From: Abelmoschus esculentus
Lineage: Eukaryota; Streptophyta; Magnoliopsida; Malvales; Malvaceae
Length of the DNA: 64,000 nucleotides
Assembly: GCA_035048815.1 (NCBI GenBank)
Contig: JAUCBN010000007.1
Location: 6,703,501-6,767,500 of the forward strand
Direction of reading: 5' to 3'
In this document: positions 25,501 through 38,193 of the stretch, piece after piece
Numbering within the stretch: the first letter of the stretch is position 1
Layout of the letters: each line of letters begins with the position of its first letter
Translations under genes and position numbers: made by a program
Notes under the pieces: generated by a model
What the model was told of the DNA's origin: nothing
Databases searched by the model: none
Seen by the model: the letters and a program-made list of their open reading frames with translations, nothing else

Positions 25501-27949
25501 CAACAATGCCATGATTTTCAATGCTTCAAATACCATATTCTACAGACAGGTAAGTCGACCAAAGTTTTATGTGAACTTTGTGACAATATCCTCTACAACA
25601 TGGCTGCAAACTTTTGATGTTCTCGGAATATTTTTGTTTCCTGAATGAAAGGATTTTTTGGTTTTCCAGGCACGTGCATTGAAAGAACTAGCTACAAGTC
25701 TATTCCATGCTCTTAAAACTGATCCTGAAAACTTTGAAAATGAAGCTTCCGTACGAAAAATAGGACTTATTAAGAGGAAAAAAGCTGGAGTTGGAATTTT
25801 GAACTGTAGCAACAAGAGTAATACCAGCATTGCGGCAAGGGGTAGGTTGTGCTGCCCAATTGGGGGTAGCTAGTTTGGTCTTTTTATTGGCTTTTAGTTT
25901 AAGCATGTTTGTCTCCTTTTTCCTCGAAATATACATTGATATAAAAATAGATGTTACAGTTTGGTACAAGTATCAAGTATTAGGCACTAAAAATATATGC
26001 AAATACTATGCAACAATATATATGTTAAGAAATAAAGGTTGTCACATAACTCCCAACTATGTAAGATGCTCTTTTGTGCTTAACTTGATCTTATTTAAAT
26101 TAATTTGATGGTTTTCAATATTATGTTTAAACAGGCTATAGAGCTCATAGACAGTTGAACAATGTTGATGTGGAAAGGCGTCGTACCTATAGACCTTGGA
26201 CGTCTTCTCTTAGTGGGAATGGATCGTTAGTCTCAGCAGTTTATAACAGTCCAAAGCAACTTGTGTTGGTGAGTATTGTTAATTCTAATCTTGCCAAACG
26301 CACAATATAAGGAAATGGTGTAAATATATTTCAAAAATCAAAACCTTTATTTTTATCTATGGAATATGTTAATCTGTCTTTATTACACTCGATGAAAAGT
26401 ATGCTTTATATAAGATCAGTGGTTAGTGTGAGGATGAAATGATTCTAATTGCCTCATACTTGCTGTTACATTCTCTTGGGGTTTATCAGTACGAAATCTT
26501 CTACTTTTACATTGTTTTCTCTGCGGCCATACACTTCATTAAATATACAAGAATAGAATCAAATAAGCGTTTTCAATCCAAAACCTTGTGAGAATAGCAT
26601 TCCTCGCATAATCATATATTATTTACTGATTACTTGTCTTGATCATTCAGAATGGCGAGGCAGATATTGGGTATCTAGATAGCTTAAAGCGGTTTTCTAA
26701 AGATTTGGGTCCAGTAGCTCAAAAGGTCGCCATGAAGAAGGTAGAGAGTTACATTAATGAAGCTATGAGAGTTCGGAATAGGACAACAAATCGTCAGCAA
26801 ATTCCTAATACAATGTTCACATCAAATATAAAGGTTGCTCCTTCTTTTAACATCCCTTCAAGTACACCTGGATGCCAAATTATTTCAGGCAATAAAATGA
26901 ACATTCACAGTGGATTCTCACATGGAGGACAGGCATCAATTGATGGCAATATGGCCATAAATAATGCTTTAACGGGGGGAATTAATCTACCTGGTGGCAG
27001 ATTGGAAAATCTTGGTGGTTCCCAAGGGAACATGATTCTGTCTGCGAGTAGGGGGGTTGCTCCATCTTTACCTTGCCGTGGGGATTCTAGTGGATGCCAG
27101 ACATTCCCAGGCGAAACAATGGATAGTCCGTCTTTTTTGCGGAATGGAGGGAAGGTGTCTGCAGGTTATAATACAAATGATGCTTTAAGTAGAGGTAAAG
27201 GAAAACTTGGAGATGGAGTGGACTTCCAAGAAAAGCTTTTGCAACCCATGAGAGTGGGTTTAGACAGCGGAGTTGCTTTCAAGGATTATGCTGCTAATCA
27301 AAGCAATGGAGTTCACTTGGAGTCTTCTTTTCCCAATTATGATTCGGGGAAAGCAAAACTTGATTTATCCACACTGTGGATAACAAAGGGAAAACAAAAG
27401 GAATTAGGTGAGACAAGCATGATGGCAAACCCAATGAATGTGGATAATAGTGTACAAAATGCTGGGCCTACTTCTTCCTGGTTGAGGATGCAAGAATGTC
27501 TTCCTCAAAGTAACACTGGTGCTTCCTCATCTTCACGGAATCCACCTTCTCAAGTCATGACAGGGTTGAGTGGATTACAGACCATTGACTACATGACTGA
27601 AATTGGTTCTCATTATCTTGGTAAACCAACGTGTGAAAAAGATGACATAGTGGATGGAGAAGGTTCTAGATGCAGAATTCGTGCCGAGGAGGGTGGGGTG
27701 GTTACAAATTTCTTGAAGCCACTGGAGATGGGAATGCAATCCTCAACTGGAATTGGTTCTCATTATCCTGGTAAAGCAATGTGGAAAACAGATGTCATAG
27801 CGGATGGAGAAGGCACTAGATATGGAACCAATGTAGAGGAGGGTGGGGTATTTTCAAATTTATTGAAGCCACTGGAGATGGGAATGCAATCCTCAACTGG
27901 AATTGGTTCTCAGTATCCTGGTAAAGCAATGGGGAAAAAGATGTCATAG
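22548..27949 (+). CDS. Bromodomain protein; last exon frameshifted, remnant frame runs to 28302
   Basis: A nuclear protein likely to bind acetylated histones. Exons 22548-22772, 24151-24193, 24306-24375, 24541-24586, 24849-24947, 25481-25549, 25670-25841, 26135-26268 and 26651-27949 join in phase to 718 aa. The N-terminus has RRSPRIIELDARKALARSQN and a basic QKQRRKKVKVRT patch. The bromodomain spans about residues 95-195: GKLELLLGILQRRDTSKIFA, PVNPEEV, DVIKEPMDFGTIAKKLNEGS, then NNAMIFNASNTIFYRQA, whose FNAS Asn is the likely acetyl-lysine contact. The long Ser/Gly-rich C-terminal exon contains three 50-residue repeats. A 1-nt loss in the third repeat (aaaaag near 27936-27941) makes TAG at 27947. 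The original frame stays open to TAA 28300-28302, about 118 more residues. Biological truncation or assembly error are both possible. Confidence 0.85.
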
Positions 27950-28051
27950 CGGATGGAGAAAGCTCTAGATACAGAACAGATGCAGGGGAGGGTTGGGTGG
28001 TTTCAGATTTGTTGAAGCCACTGGAGACAGGAATGCAATCTCCGAGTGAAT
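27602..28051 (+). repeat. Three tandem 150-bp units in the bromodomain gene's last exon
   Basis: Units start at 27602, 27752 and 27902 (attggttctca...). Each codes a GIGSxYPGKAMxK...DGEGxRxR...EEGGVxxNxLKPLEMGMQS pattern. Units 1 and 2 are 150 bp. Unit 3 is 149 bp because of the 1-nt deletion that causes the early stop. Confidence 0.9.
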
Positions 28052-28509
28052 TCTGTTTTCAGAAGGAAGCTCTACCAGCTGAATTGACATCCTTACAAGA
28101 GCAAAGAGGAGAATTGGGTCCACTATGTGAAGCTCCTACTGATGATGACTGGTGTAGGTTTTTTCTAGAGAATGAGGTCAGAGCATCAGAGAAGGATTTG
28201 GAGTATGAGAAGTTTCAACCTGAAAGCAGTGGAGCAGCTGCTGAGAGGAAGCAGAAGCAAACTGTGGAAGGTACGGATCAGGTGAAATGGAGTTGGGTTT
28301 AATTCTCTAGGCCCAAGAGAATTGCCCATGCATGTAAGCAGGGCATAACAATGCAATAAAATAGACTTTTATTTTTATTTTTGGAGGATGGTTTTAAATC
28401 CATCCACATGAAACTTGAAGATTTGCTGCTATATAAAAGAGCTGTGTGCTCTTCCTTTCTATTGAGTGGGAGCTGGGGAAGTTATGACCTTGATACTCTT
28501 TAAAAAATA

Positions 28510-28975
28510 TAACAGTTTTATCTTCTTTCTTGCATTCCATTACACGTATATCTCATCACATTAGCCTTGCATCTTACTAGACTGATTCTTGCATCTTGAT
28601 TAGATACATAATCAATTACTTGTAAGGACAACGAGAAGAAAGTGATTAAAAACACCTGGCTCCACTTTTGCAACCCATTCCTTAGGCTCATCATCGGATC
28701 TTCCTCCATAAAAACTAATGATTCTGTACGGCCACTAACTGAGTTGGAGTACCTTCTGCACTGGAAAGTCCTTTAAGTCTCGATTCCCTCTCTTTGCCCC
28801 AGTTTTGGGGAGCAGACCTTCCTGTTCTTCCGTAAGGACAATGGAAATGTGCCCAGTCAGAGGAAGCATCAGATTCAGCATAGTTCCGATTATGGTTTGG
28901 TGAACCAGAACAAGGCTTGCAGTTCTTATAAGCTCCTGATGATTTCCTTTCAATGCAATGTCTTTGATCTGAAAA
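28510..28975 (-). pseudogene. BREVIS RADIX (BRX)-like gene fragment, frameshifted
   Basis: Read on the minus strand, the fragment begins after a tttcag acceptor near 28973 with IKDIALK. It then continues in shifting frames: SGAYKNCKPCSGS, the linker ASSDWAHFHCPYGRTG, LKGLSSAEGTPTQLV, FYGGRSDDEPKEWVAKVEPG, and VFLITFFSLSLQ after an extra T. This order matches the BRX N-terminal KDMALKASGAYK..CKPC motif and the first half of a BRX domain (DDEPKEWVAQVEPGVLITF). At least three frame changes and stops are needed, and the upstream and downstream exons are absent. It lies head-on to the bromodomain gene and is a dead fragment. Confidence 0.8.
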
Positions 28976-29783
28976 GTATATAAAAAGAAAAGTCCTCTGT
29001 CACTGAAAGCTTTTAGTTATTGGGGAAAGAACAAATTCAGAGATTTTTTGCTCTTCCCATTGTCTTCTGAAAATTGAAGAAGTTTTCTGTTTTTCCTCCG
29101 CCTCTGGCAGTGGTGGCGGATGTTTTTTTATTTATGAAGACGACTATTGAAGTTTGAGTAAACTACCCTAAGGTCACTTAAAGTTTTATAACAAATCGGT
29201 CACTTTTCTTTTGAAATTTACAAAGAAATCACTCAATTAACATTTATTGCAAACGGATCATTCCAACTACAAATAAATATTTTGTTATATAATAATATTT
29301 TTAATTCCTAAAATTTATTAATTCTATTAATTTTATCATGATTCAAAATAATTTAATCTTTTATATTAAATTTTTTATGATATTATTAAAGTAAGTGAAC
29401 TCATCAGATAATCTTATAATTATTTCTAATTTTTAGTTATTTGTAATATAATTTCTACAAATAAATATTTTTTTATTTATGAATTGTTTGTAACAAATTT
29501 AATTGGAAAAAATTTACCTATCTCTTTATATATCTTTTTTCATGTCTATGTTTTAAGCTAGAAAGTTTAGGGTTCAAGATGAGGTTGTTGATTAAAGTTT
29601 TAAAAATTAAAGGTATGATATATTTTTTAGGGTTTAGGGTTTATGATATAAAAAATAATTTTTTACTAAACGTAACAAAAAGAATAGAAGACAAAGCTGA
29701 AGTCATGATTTGTGGGTATTAATCCATCATGAATAATGTTTCTAGTTTCTGGTCTTTAATTTGTCTAAACTCTTTAGCTCATT
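28976..29783. other. Intergenic between the BRX scrap and WRKY
   Basis: AT-rich. 29150-29500 has the gtcactt/atcactcaatt phrasing of a dispersed non-coding repeat, and 29510-29690 is partly an inverted echo of about 5880-6060 (tatctctttatatatctttt; agggtttagggttt). No ends or target duplication could be fixed. Confidence 0.4.
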
Positions 29784-31165
29784 TCAGCAATTTTCCTTGT
29801 CGCCTACGCCGCCGCCTGACTCCCAATTGTCTTCCCTATGTGGAAAAATAAAATCCATGCTATTGCTGCTGCTGCTACCTGAATTAAACATTGCATCAGC
29901 CATATCCGCAACTGCAGGAAACTCAACAACATCCCTTCCGTATCGGCTTCCTGTGGCGGCTCCGGCACCTGCTGCTGATGGCGCTCCTGCTTCTCCACCA
30001 ACACCACCTCTTCCGCCAGAACCAGAACCAAGACTAACTTCCATTGAGAGCCACGTTCCCAAAGGAGCTGCTGAGGAAGTAGAAGGTAGTATAGGCTGAG
30101 AAGCCATAGGTTGGGTGATAACCATGGGATCTTGAATGAGAGTGGGTGGCGGCGGCGCAATGGAGGGGGCGGTGGAGGACATGTGGCACGTGTGCTGACC
30201 AATGTAGGTTACTTCAAATATGTAAAAATCATTGTCTAGACGCTGCACTTGCTTCTTCGCGGGGCAGTTATACATCTTTTGGTGCGTACACCTGTAATAT
30301 GCCCTGAAATTCAACCCCACATGTTTACCATTTTCCATTTTTCATAGTTTTGTTTTCATATCTGTCCACCATCAACGTGGCTACATACATGCATGTTTAG
30401 CATTTCAAATCATAAATTTATATACAAGGAGACCAAGTCAAATTCCCAGAGACTTTAATTTTTATACTTGATCAAAGTATTCAATCTTTAATAGTATATG
30501 AATTTAAACCTGCATGAATGAATGAAATGATTACCTAGGATACCTTGAACCCAGAATTTCTTTCTGACCATACTTTCTCCAGGTGTAGTTGTCCTCCGGA
30601 GGAAGGTCGGTATTCCCCATCTGAGGAGCCGGTACTCTCTCTGTGCGTCTATCTTCGTCATGCTTCCTGCTGCCGCAGTATATAGGGATGTTCATGTAGG
30701 TTAACGGTTAACCGAAACTGTATAGTATATAAAATGTATCGAATACATGCATATACATGATCTGAGAAATTAAGTTTCTAACCTTCTATGTGGACGTTGA
30801 GACGACGATGAAGAACCTCTACCAGACTCCGACACATCCATGGCCTGGATTTCCCCCCCAATGCTAATGCTGGTTCTGCAAGATTGAATCATATCCATTG
30901 CCTGTGTAAAGACGCCATAGCTCAGCAATTCCTGCAAACTAGGATCAGTCTGCTGCTGCAATGAACCCTGATGGGAAAACAAACCCGGGTCTTGAGGACG
31001 AGCATTGCTTAGCCTTTCTTTGGCACCGGCAAACATGCTGATGATATCATCACAGGACTTCGAAAGGTTTTCAGGCTGGTTGGCCAAATCCCCGAGCCTC
31101 GCTTCAAGGTCTCTGGCTAATCTACACCCTTGGAGAATCAATGACAAGGCGTGTCGTGGATCCAT
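29784..31165 (-). CDS. WRKY55: Group III WRKY transcription factor, WRKY55-like
   Basis: A nuclear W-box-binding regulator, usually of defence and senescence genes. Exons on the minus strand: 30783-31165, 30535-30666 and 29784-30303, giving 344 aa. An upstream in-frame ATG at 31210 would add 15 residues. I chose 31165 because MDPRHALSLILQGCRLARDL aligns with the family start. The WRKY domain is WRKYGQKEILGSRYPR, then C-x7-C-x23-H-x-C (CTHQKMYNC ... HTC), the group III zinc finger, split by the intron after YPR. The C-terminal part is Ser/Gly-rich. The exon 2 acceptor is a NAGNAG (cagcag), so one residue may be optional. Confidence 0.92.
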
Positions 31166-31210
31166 CGTTTCTGGGTTATTTCTGTTTGGTTTGGGATTGG
31201 AATGGAACAT

Positions 31211-32782
31211 ACTTTAAGGTTTAAATTAAACTTGTACCCTGGGATTTAAATGTTGTCTTCTTTTTGGTGTGCTTCTAAGTTGGTGCCGCAAAGTCCTAAT
31301 TTTTCAAAGTATTAACGTTCCTTCTACACGGTATATTAAAAAAGGGCAGTTCGAGTTTGGGAAACGACCGAGTCTCTCTCTGCTTTGATTTGCCCATTCG
31401 CCTTGTGCGAGTCCGCATCTAGACCTTGCCTCATTGAAATCACCTTTAAGACCCATAAGATTGAAGAATGGTCTGCTTTGACCAGTAATTGGGTTTTGAA
31501 TGGGAAAGGAAGGAAATCTTCTTCTTCTGGATTTCATGGACTTAAGACCAAAACAAATCCTAGTAATTTCATCTTCTATTTTTCCCCAAAGGTAGAATGA
31601 GTTTTTGAACCCTTAACTTTATTAATTTCATCATCTTAACCCTTAATTTTTTATTGTTTTATCATATTTTGATCAAGTTAAAAAAATAAAAGAAAATAAC
31701 GTCAAAAACCAGGGATGAAACTATAGATTGTCCCTCGTCATCCCGAATTTTTTAATATTTTTTAAATTTTTTAAATATATATTTTTTAATTTTATTTTTA
31801 TTTTTAAATATTTATATTTTATTTATAACTTTAAATCTCGAGTTCTTCTATATAAAAAATGTACTAACCATTTAAAGACTAAAATAATATAAAGTTTTAC
31901 CAAAAAATTCATTCTCTCGTTTTCAAATTGTTTAATTTGTGTCCTCCTAGGGTTGAACCTTCACCCCTACGTCATGTGTCTTGACCTTGACCCATTCGGT
32001 CTACAGCTTCGCAGAGAGCACAAAGCATTCATGATAAATGATCATCGCTAGTATAAAAAATATATATAATATTGAACGATTTTAATTTTTAATATTTTAT
32101 TTTAATTTAAAATATTTTTTAAAATAAAAAAATAAAATACATACCTTATAAATAAACGATTAAAATGTAATGTAATATATATCTGAAAAATACCAAAAAT
32201 ATGTATTTATGAAATCTAAATTTATGGTGATAAACATGTACCAAGTTTATATATTTTCGATATCTGAAGTACTGTTATATTTCTCCTTATATTTGTATAG
32301 TTGAACTATTAATATTTTATCATCTCATCCTCATGAGACACATTGATGATGGTGATGTTGAATCCCAAGCCGTGGTTGGTCGGGTCTCCCAAGAACAAAT
32401 CTTCTCAACAGAACACTTTAGGAGTTATTTCCTGAAAATTCACTCAACACTGAGTTAAAGCCATGAGTCAGACTCAGACTCGGAGCAGTTAAAGCGAGTC
32501 AATGTTGATCTGGGATCGAATCTTTTCATTTCAGTAACATAGGGGTCGTGATTAATCGTGGTAGTATATTCATTAATCATAATAAAATAAATATATTATC
32601 TTTAAATATTATCAAGTAATTATATCGATTATTTAATTTCATATCTTTAAAATTTATGTTATATTATCTTTAAATATAATTTTTAATAGTGTGAGTAATG
32701 GTTCTGGCACTCTCCAATACCATCTCATCTCCAATACCATCTCATCTGCAATCACAACTGCAACTCTTAGTTTGTTCAAATC
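31211..32782. other. Intergenic before the LTR element
   Basis: AT-rich with poly-A/T tracts at 31740-31820 and 32050-32160. About 32335-32470 and 32690-32787 are less AT-rich and carry short open frames on the plus strand (ESQAVVGRVSQEQIFSTEH; SNGSGTLQYHLISNTISSAI). These may belong to the sequence into which the LTR element jumped. Confidence 0.4.
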
Positions 32783-32787
32783 AAGTC

Positions 32788-33257
32788 TGTTAGAATTAAA
32801 ATATATATTCAATACGAATATAAACCCAAGATCTATATGTCAAATCATCAAGAACAATAAAATAAATAAATTGAATGCGGAAGCGTACCTGAATTAATTG
32901 ATGAAGATTTTCCAGAAGGTTTGATCTTCCAAGAAGTTAGGTTTTCTCTTGCGGCACAACTCTCAGACGGGGAAAAGAGATATGCAAGTTGACCTAATTC
33001 TTGGGGACCATAACCCCTTTATATAGTTGATTTAATAACCAACTAGTAGTTGATTTAATAACCAACTCTGAAATATTTATAACTCTGCCCCTCATCAAAT
33101 TATAAATACACCTTATGGTATCTACACTTTTAATTCCATGATAATTTAATACCTATAACACGTGTAACATAATTGGTCACTTAATTACATGTTAAATTTT
33201 ATAATAGCAATATACATTATACATATGTTCCCACTATTATTGAATTTTAATCCAACA
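32788..33257 (-). repeat. Left LTR (3' LTR of the element)
   Basis: 470 bp, TG...CA ends. It differs from the right LTR at 4 positions (near the TG end, in gacgggg/gacggga, in ctgaaat/ctgaagt, and cccact/cctact), about 0.9%. It contains a doubled tagttgatttaataaccaac. Confidence 0.95.
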
Positions 33258-33271
33258 ATCTCCCACTTGGG
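33258..33271 (-). other. Polypurine tract
   Basis: Minus-strand cccaagtgggagat abuts the 3' LTR. It resembles the AAGTGGGAGA polypurine tract of plant copia elements. Confidence 0.8.
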
Positions 33272-36200
33272 CAACATATGTTTCTTGACAAATGTATAAC
33301 CTTATGAGTTCAAAAATTTGCTATCATATAATAGGTATTCTAAAACAATCTCGTCCATCAATTATATTCATATAGGATCAAAGCGGTCTTCATCATATCA
33401 ATCATGATTGGACCCATCAATGGTCACGTATAAAAACATAATCAAATGACATAGATCAATCATGGATGCGTAGCATGGAAATTACATGTAAATGTGAATC
33501 GAACATGCCTATTTCCAACTGGTCCTCCTAAACTTTAGTGAGATCAAACTTTACTGAATTCAGAGTGTGCATAAGCCAAAATAACTTTATTTCTGCAGAA
33601 ATTAACCTTAAACTAAAGTAACCAAAATTGTGTCTAAAACGAATGAGCATTTATCAAAATTACAAACTCCCACTAAAACTGAATATAATTAAATAATATT
33701 ACACCCATATGAGTAGTGTGCTCATGAAAGACCTAGGGTGATAGTTTCTCAATAAGCGCGTAATTATGGAGTTTGTACCAACATGCTCTATAGACACACA
33801 AACACTCTGAATTTTCTTTAACAACTAGGAACTAAAATTTTAAAGTGTTCCTATTGTTTATAGAATAAATGATGCATATTTATTGTTACAAAATAACTGA
33901 AGTGGTCTTTCAATTCAATCTATAATTAGCAGCTCATGTGACAGAGTCTTTTACATCAATATTCTAGTAGAATCGAAGCTTGTAAACTTGATGATCTCTA
34001 ACTTACCAGAACTTCGATATGTGAGCATATAAATTTTGTTCTCTAAAGTTATTTCATAACTCTATTTGCTGCTATCCAACAATTCATATTAGATTTACTT
34101 CAATATCTGTCTAACATTCTAATAATGTACGCAATATCCAAATACATACATACTTAAGCATAAATTAAATTTACAATAAATTATGGAGTCTTTTGTATTT
34201 TATAAATTTCAAGGTTACCTGTAGGGTACTGAAAAAAAATATCTTCTTTAGTAATATGAGTGTCACTTGATTTACTCCCACTGAACTTGTAATACATACA
34301 ATTTTCAACCAAATTTATCTCAAAATTGAATGAGATAATCAATATAAAATTTATAATTTTATTAATAAGAGTTAAACTTAAGCTCATACATGGATATCTT
34401 TAATTTACATATCATTAATTTTGCATCATTAGACACAAATCAATGATTGTACCATATAATTAATTTATTCAATGTTATCATTGAAAAACACAAGCTTAAC
34501 ATCCATCTTATGTAGCTCAAGATTAAAAAATAATAAGTGTCAAATTATTTTGAAAGAGTCTTTCAGTATAACTTAAGAGAAAGTCTCCACAAAATCAATA
34601 TCTTCTTTTAGAGTATATCCTTTAAATACAAGACATGCATTATACTTGTCCACATTATCATTTACATCCCTCTTGGTTTTAAATATTAATTTACAACCAA
34701 TTGGTTTGTACCTTAAGGTAATGCGACAAGTTCTTAAACTTTATTGCCTTGTATAAAATTATACTCTTTTGAATAACATCAATCCACTTTTGAGAGTTAA
34801 AACATTTATGGTTTGATAAAAGAAACTGATCAGGTTGTCTTTTATCATTCCATTATTATCTTTATTTTCTTGATGAAATACTAAGTAATAATCCTCAATA
34901 GTATTTCTCTTTCCTCTCATGGATATCTTTAAAGACACATTTTTAGGTTGTTGAGTTTGTTCTTCTAAAAAATAATTACCTTATCTTGAACGAGAGTTGT
35001 TCAACATTGTTTTGCTGATGTACTTGATTCACTTTTTATTAATGATAGGTGTGAAAACCTAAACATCGTGAAAAGTGATAATAAAAATTAAATTAATATT
35101 CAATTCCTCCTTAATAACAATGTATCTAACCTTATTCTCCCTCCAAACTCAACATCCTAAAAATGTTATAAATCTCTCATTAAAATAATCTTAATTGCGG
35201 GATCATAAAATTTACAGCCTATGGATCATTCAAAATAGCCTAAGTAATTGCTTTAATTTCTTTACATGTATCCTAACTTATACAAAAGAATCAACACTTT
35301 ATACCTTATTGTTATTCCTTTGGAGCAGGACCCATAGCAACTTTATTCTAATATATATTTTTTATTACCCTTATTCTTAGAGACACTAACCAAAGAGCAC
35401 TAACTGATTGAGCATTTTTATAATTATAAAGCTTCAATTTTTCTTCCTCTTTAACACAATGAGAAATAATCTCGTTTGAAGTTTATTTCTCCTTTAATAA
35501 TTGTAACTAATTTTGAATTAGTTAAACTGTATAGGAAGCTATACTAAAATTATAAGAGCAAACAATTGTTATAAAGTTTGATCTTATGTGCCTTAAGTTT
35601 TGAAGCAATATAATATACTCCCTAACATTTCCTTGATCCTTATACTTAATAGACATCAAGTAAACTAAAAGTGATGTCATATTAATCTTAAAGAAAAATT
35701 AATATTATTTTTTTTATCAAGGAAACCCTTAGTATGAATTTTTTTTTGTAGATTTTTGCTCCTAAAAATTATAAAATATTATACTTTATGATCATTAGAC
35801 TTATGCAACTTGAATAAACTCACCTCTCAAAATCCTATTTATGAATGTTTACCGCCGTGAGAGGTGCAAGTTGTTAAGTTCTATGTTCATACCACCAAAT
35901 ACTATATATAAGTGTCTTTTCTATTCCTTAAAATTAATTTCACTAAACATAAGTATAGAATGTATTCAACAGATATTATGATAGTAAAGATAAATCATCT
36001 AAAGATACAACAAAAATAAGTAAATAAACAAGCTCACATAAATATCTATAAGTAAACAATAAATTCAAAATAATGGCTAGTTCCCCTCAAGATACCAAGC
36101 ACAACATTAATATCAAGTCTTTGGACAGTAATATTAACTGTAAGTGGTACTCTTGTTGTAGCAATCAAACATTGACAATAAACTATGTCAAACAATAGAT

Positions 36201-37456
36201 TAATCTTTGGACTAACGTATTGTTCACATAAAATACCATATAATTGTCACACATTTATCGCCACAGTTGTCATTGTAATTCGGCCAAATATTAATTTTCC
36301 TTTGGGCCAATTAATAAACGCATGAATTACAAAGACCTATAATTATCTTAATATTTTAAATAAACTAATCTACACAAAAGCGGTCACTTTGGTGACATTA
36401 TGTTTCAATTAATCTATTAAAATATTAGATATCCGAAGCCAAAATATGAATTTAATTGTTTAAAAATATTTTTCTTAATTTTATCTTTTACTCAAGATAA
36501 AAGATAACCAAAATAATAATAAATTTGAATAAAGGTAACATCATCACAAGATATCGAACACTCCAATAATATTTAAAAAAATATTAATTTGTAAGTGATA
36601 TCTTGATGTAGTAATCAAACATTGATAATAAGAATATGTTAAACAAAAATCTTCCTTTGGGCCGATTTATTGTTCACATATAAAACTGAATAATTATCAC
36701 ATGTTTATTACCACAGATGCACATGCAACATTACTAATTATTAATCTTCCTTTGGGCCGATTAATATTAGCATAAACTGAATTACATGCACAAAACCTTC
36801 TATATTTTAAAATAAAATAATTTTCACAATAAAGATCACTTTGGTGATTTGATGCTTCAATTAATTTATCTTAAAATATATAACATAAATATACCGATAT
36901 TCAAACTTAATATTTATAATAGTCAAAGTTAAAATTTCTGATAACACTTGAGTTTTCAAAATACACCAAATTAAGGTTGTCTTGATGGGGCTATCAGAAT
37001 CCAAATAACCAAAATCTTTGACTGATCTTCAAAAAATCCTTAAATATGTTTTTACCAAAACTAAATTCGATCAAAATATTTAATCTTTAACTAAAAACAA
37101 AATACAAAAATATCATACAAGTGAGTAATTCGTATAATAATTACTTGAACCTTTAATATAATCATAATAATATAATAATCAAAAATAAATTTTTGATCAA
37201 ACCGAATTGAATATATCAATACCAAATATATATTCTATAATCCAAAATAATATATGATCAAAACTAAATACTGAATATGTTAACCAAGTAAATTACATAA
37301 AGTAACAATATACTTTAAAAGTAACATGTCAAAAGATCATTCAATCATAACTTAATAGACATAAATCAAATATAAAGCTTTAATAACTAACCTGAATATA
37401 ATTTTTTTTGAATCATGACAAAGCCAAAATTAATTATATTTTTCTTTATTATTAAC

Positions 37457-37680
37457 GACCAAAACTAAAATTTTGATCTAACCGAATTTAGCTTAATATC
37501 AATGATCAAAAACTAAAATTTTGATCTAACCGAATTTAACTTAATACCAATGATCAAAATTAAAATTTTGATCTAACCGAATTTAGCTTAATACCAATAA
37601 TCAAAACTAAAATTTTGATCTAACCGAATTTAACTTACTACCAATGATCAAAATTAAAATTTTGATCCAACCGAATTAAA
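37457..37680. repeat. Five-copy 47-48 bp tandem repeat inside the LTR element
   Basis: ttttgatcta/ttttgatcca recurs at 37471, 37519, 37566, 37613 and 37660 within units reading like aaaattttgatctaaccgaa + ttta + cttaataccaatgatc. It occupies the region after the primer-binding site where gag would normally start. Looser echoes of related sequence (ctttgggccgatt; cactttggtga) lie at 36290-36860. Confidence 0.9.
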
Positions 37681-38178
37681 CATATAATTTAAATAAAATA
37701 TATTTAAAATATATATTTCATAAAAATAAAGTAAATATGTTACTATCGAAGTAATTGGAATCTAAACTTAAAATTTAATTTCCAATTAATAGCAACCCCC
37801 AAAAATAAATTTTCATGCAGACAAAACCTAATCTTCATATAAATCTAGATTAATTTTTATAATTTCTTAATTAATCGATTCAAACCCATGGACGTAAAAC
37901 CAAACTGAGTCCACGAAAATATATATTTATCGTAAAACAATGAATGTTAATTCATTGGAAAAAGAAAAACAATCGGATTGGCAAAAACCCAAAATAAAAT
38001 CGTAGAAAACAAATCAAATTGATTTGTTCTTAAAATACGACAGATATATAATTTAATTTCATACGATTAATTATAAAACCATATCGAAGTAAATAATCCA
38101 TAAAATTATGTATAATTTTAGATCATAACAATAAATTAAAACAAAAAACTTATGATCTTAACGATTCGACATAATTTT

Positions 38179-38191
38179 GGCACTGATGCCA
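38179..38191 (-). other. Primer-binding site (initiator tRNA-Met type)
   Basis: Minus-strand tggcatcagtgcc lies two bases from the 5' LTR. It matches 11 of 13 bases of tggtatcagagcc, the usual plant copia site complementary to initiator tRNA-Met. Confidence 0.85.
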
Positions 38192-38193
38192 CT

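Noticed and set aside
29804..30202. 132-codon minus-strand frame with Pro/Leu runs
   Set aside because: Overlaps the WRKY55-like last exon in another frame; low-complexity shadow.
35000..36000. Intact pol genes in the LTR element
   Set aside because: Only scattered broken phrases; no long open frame in any of the six.
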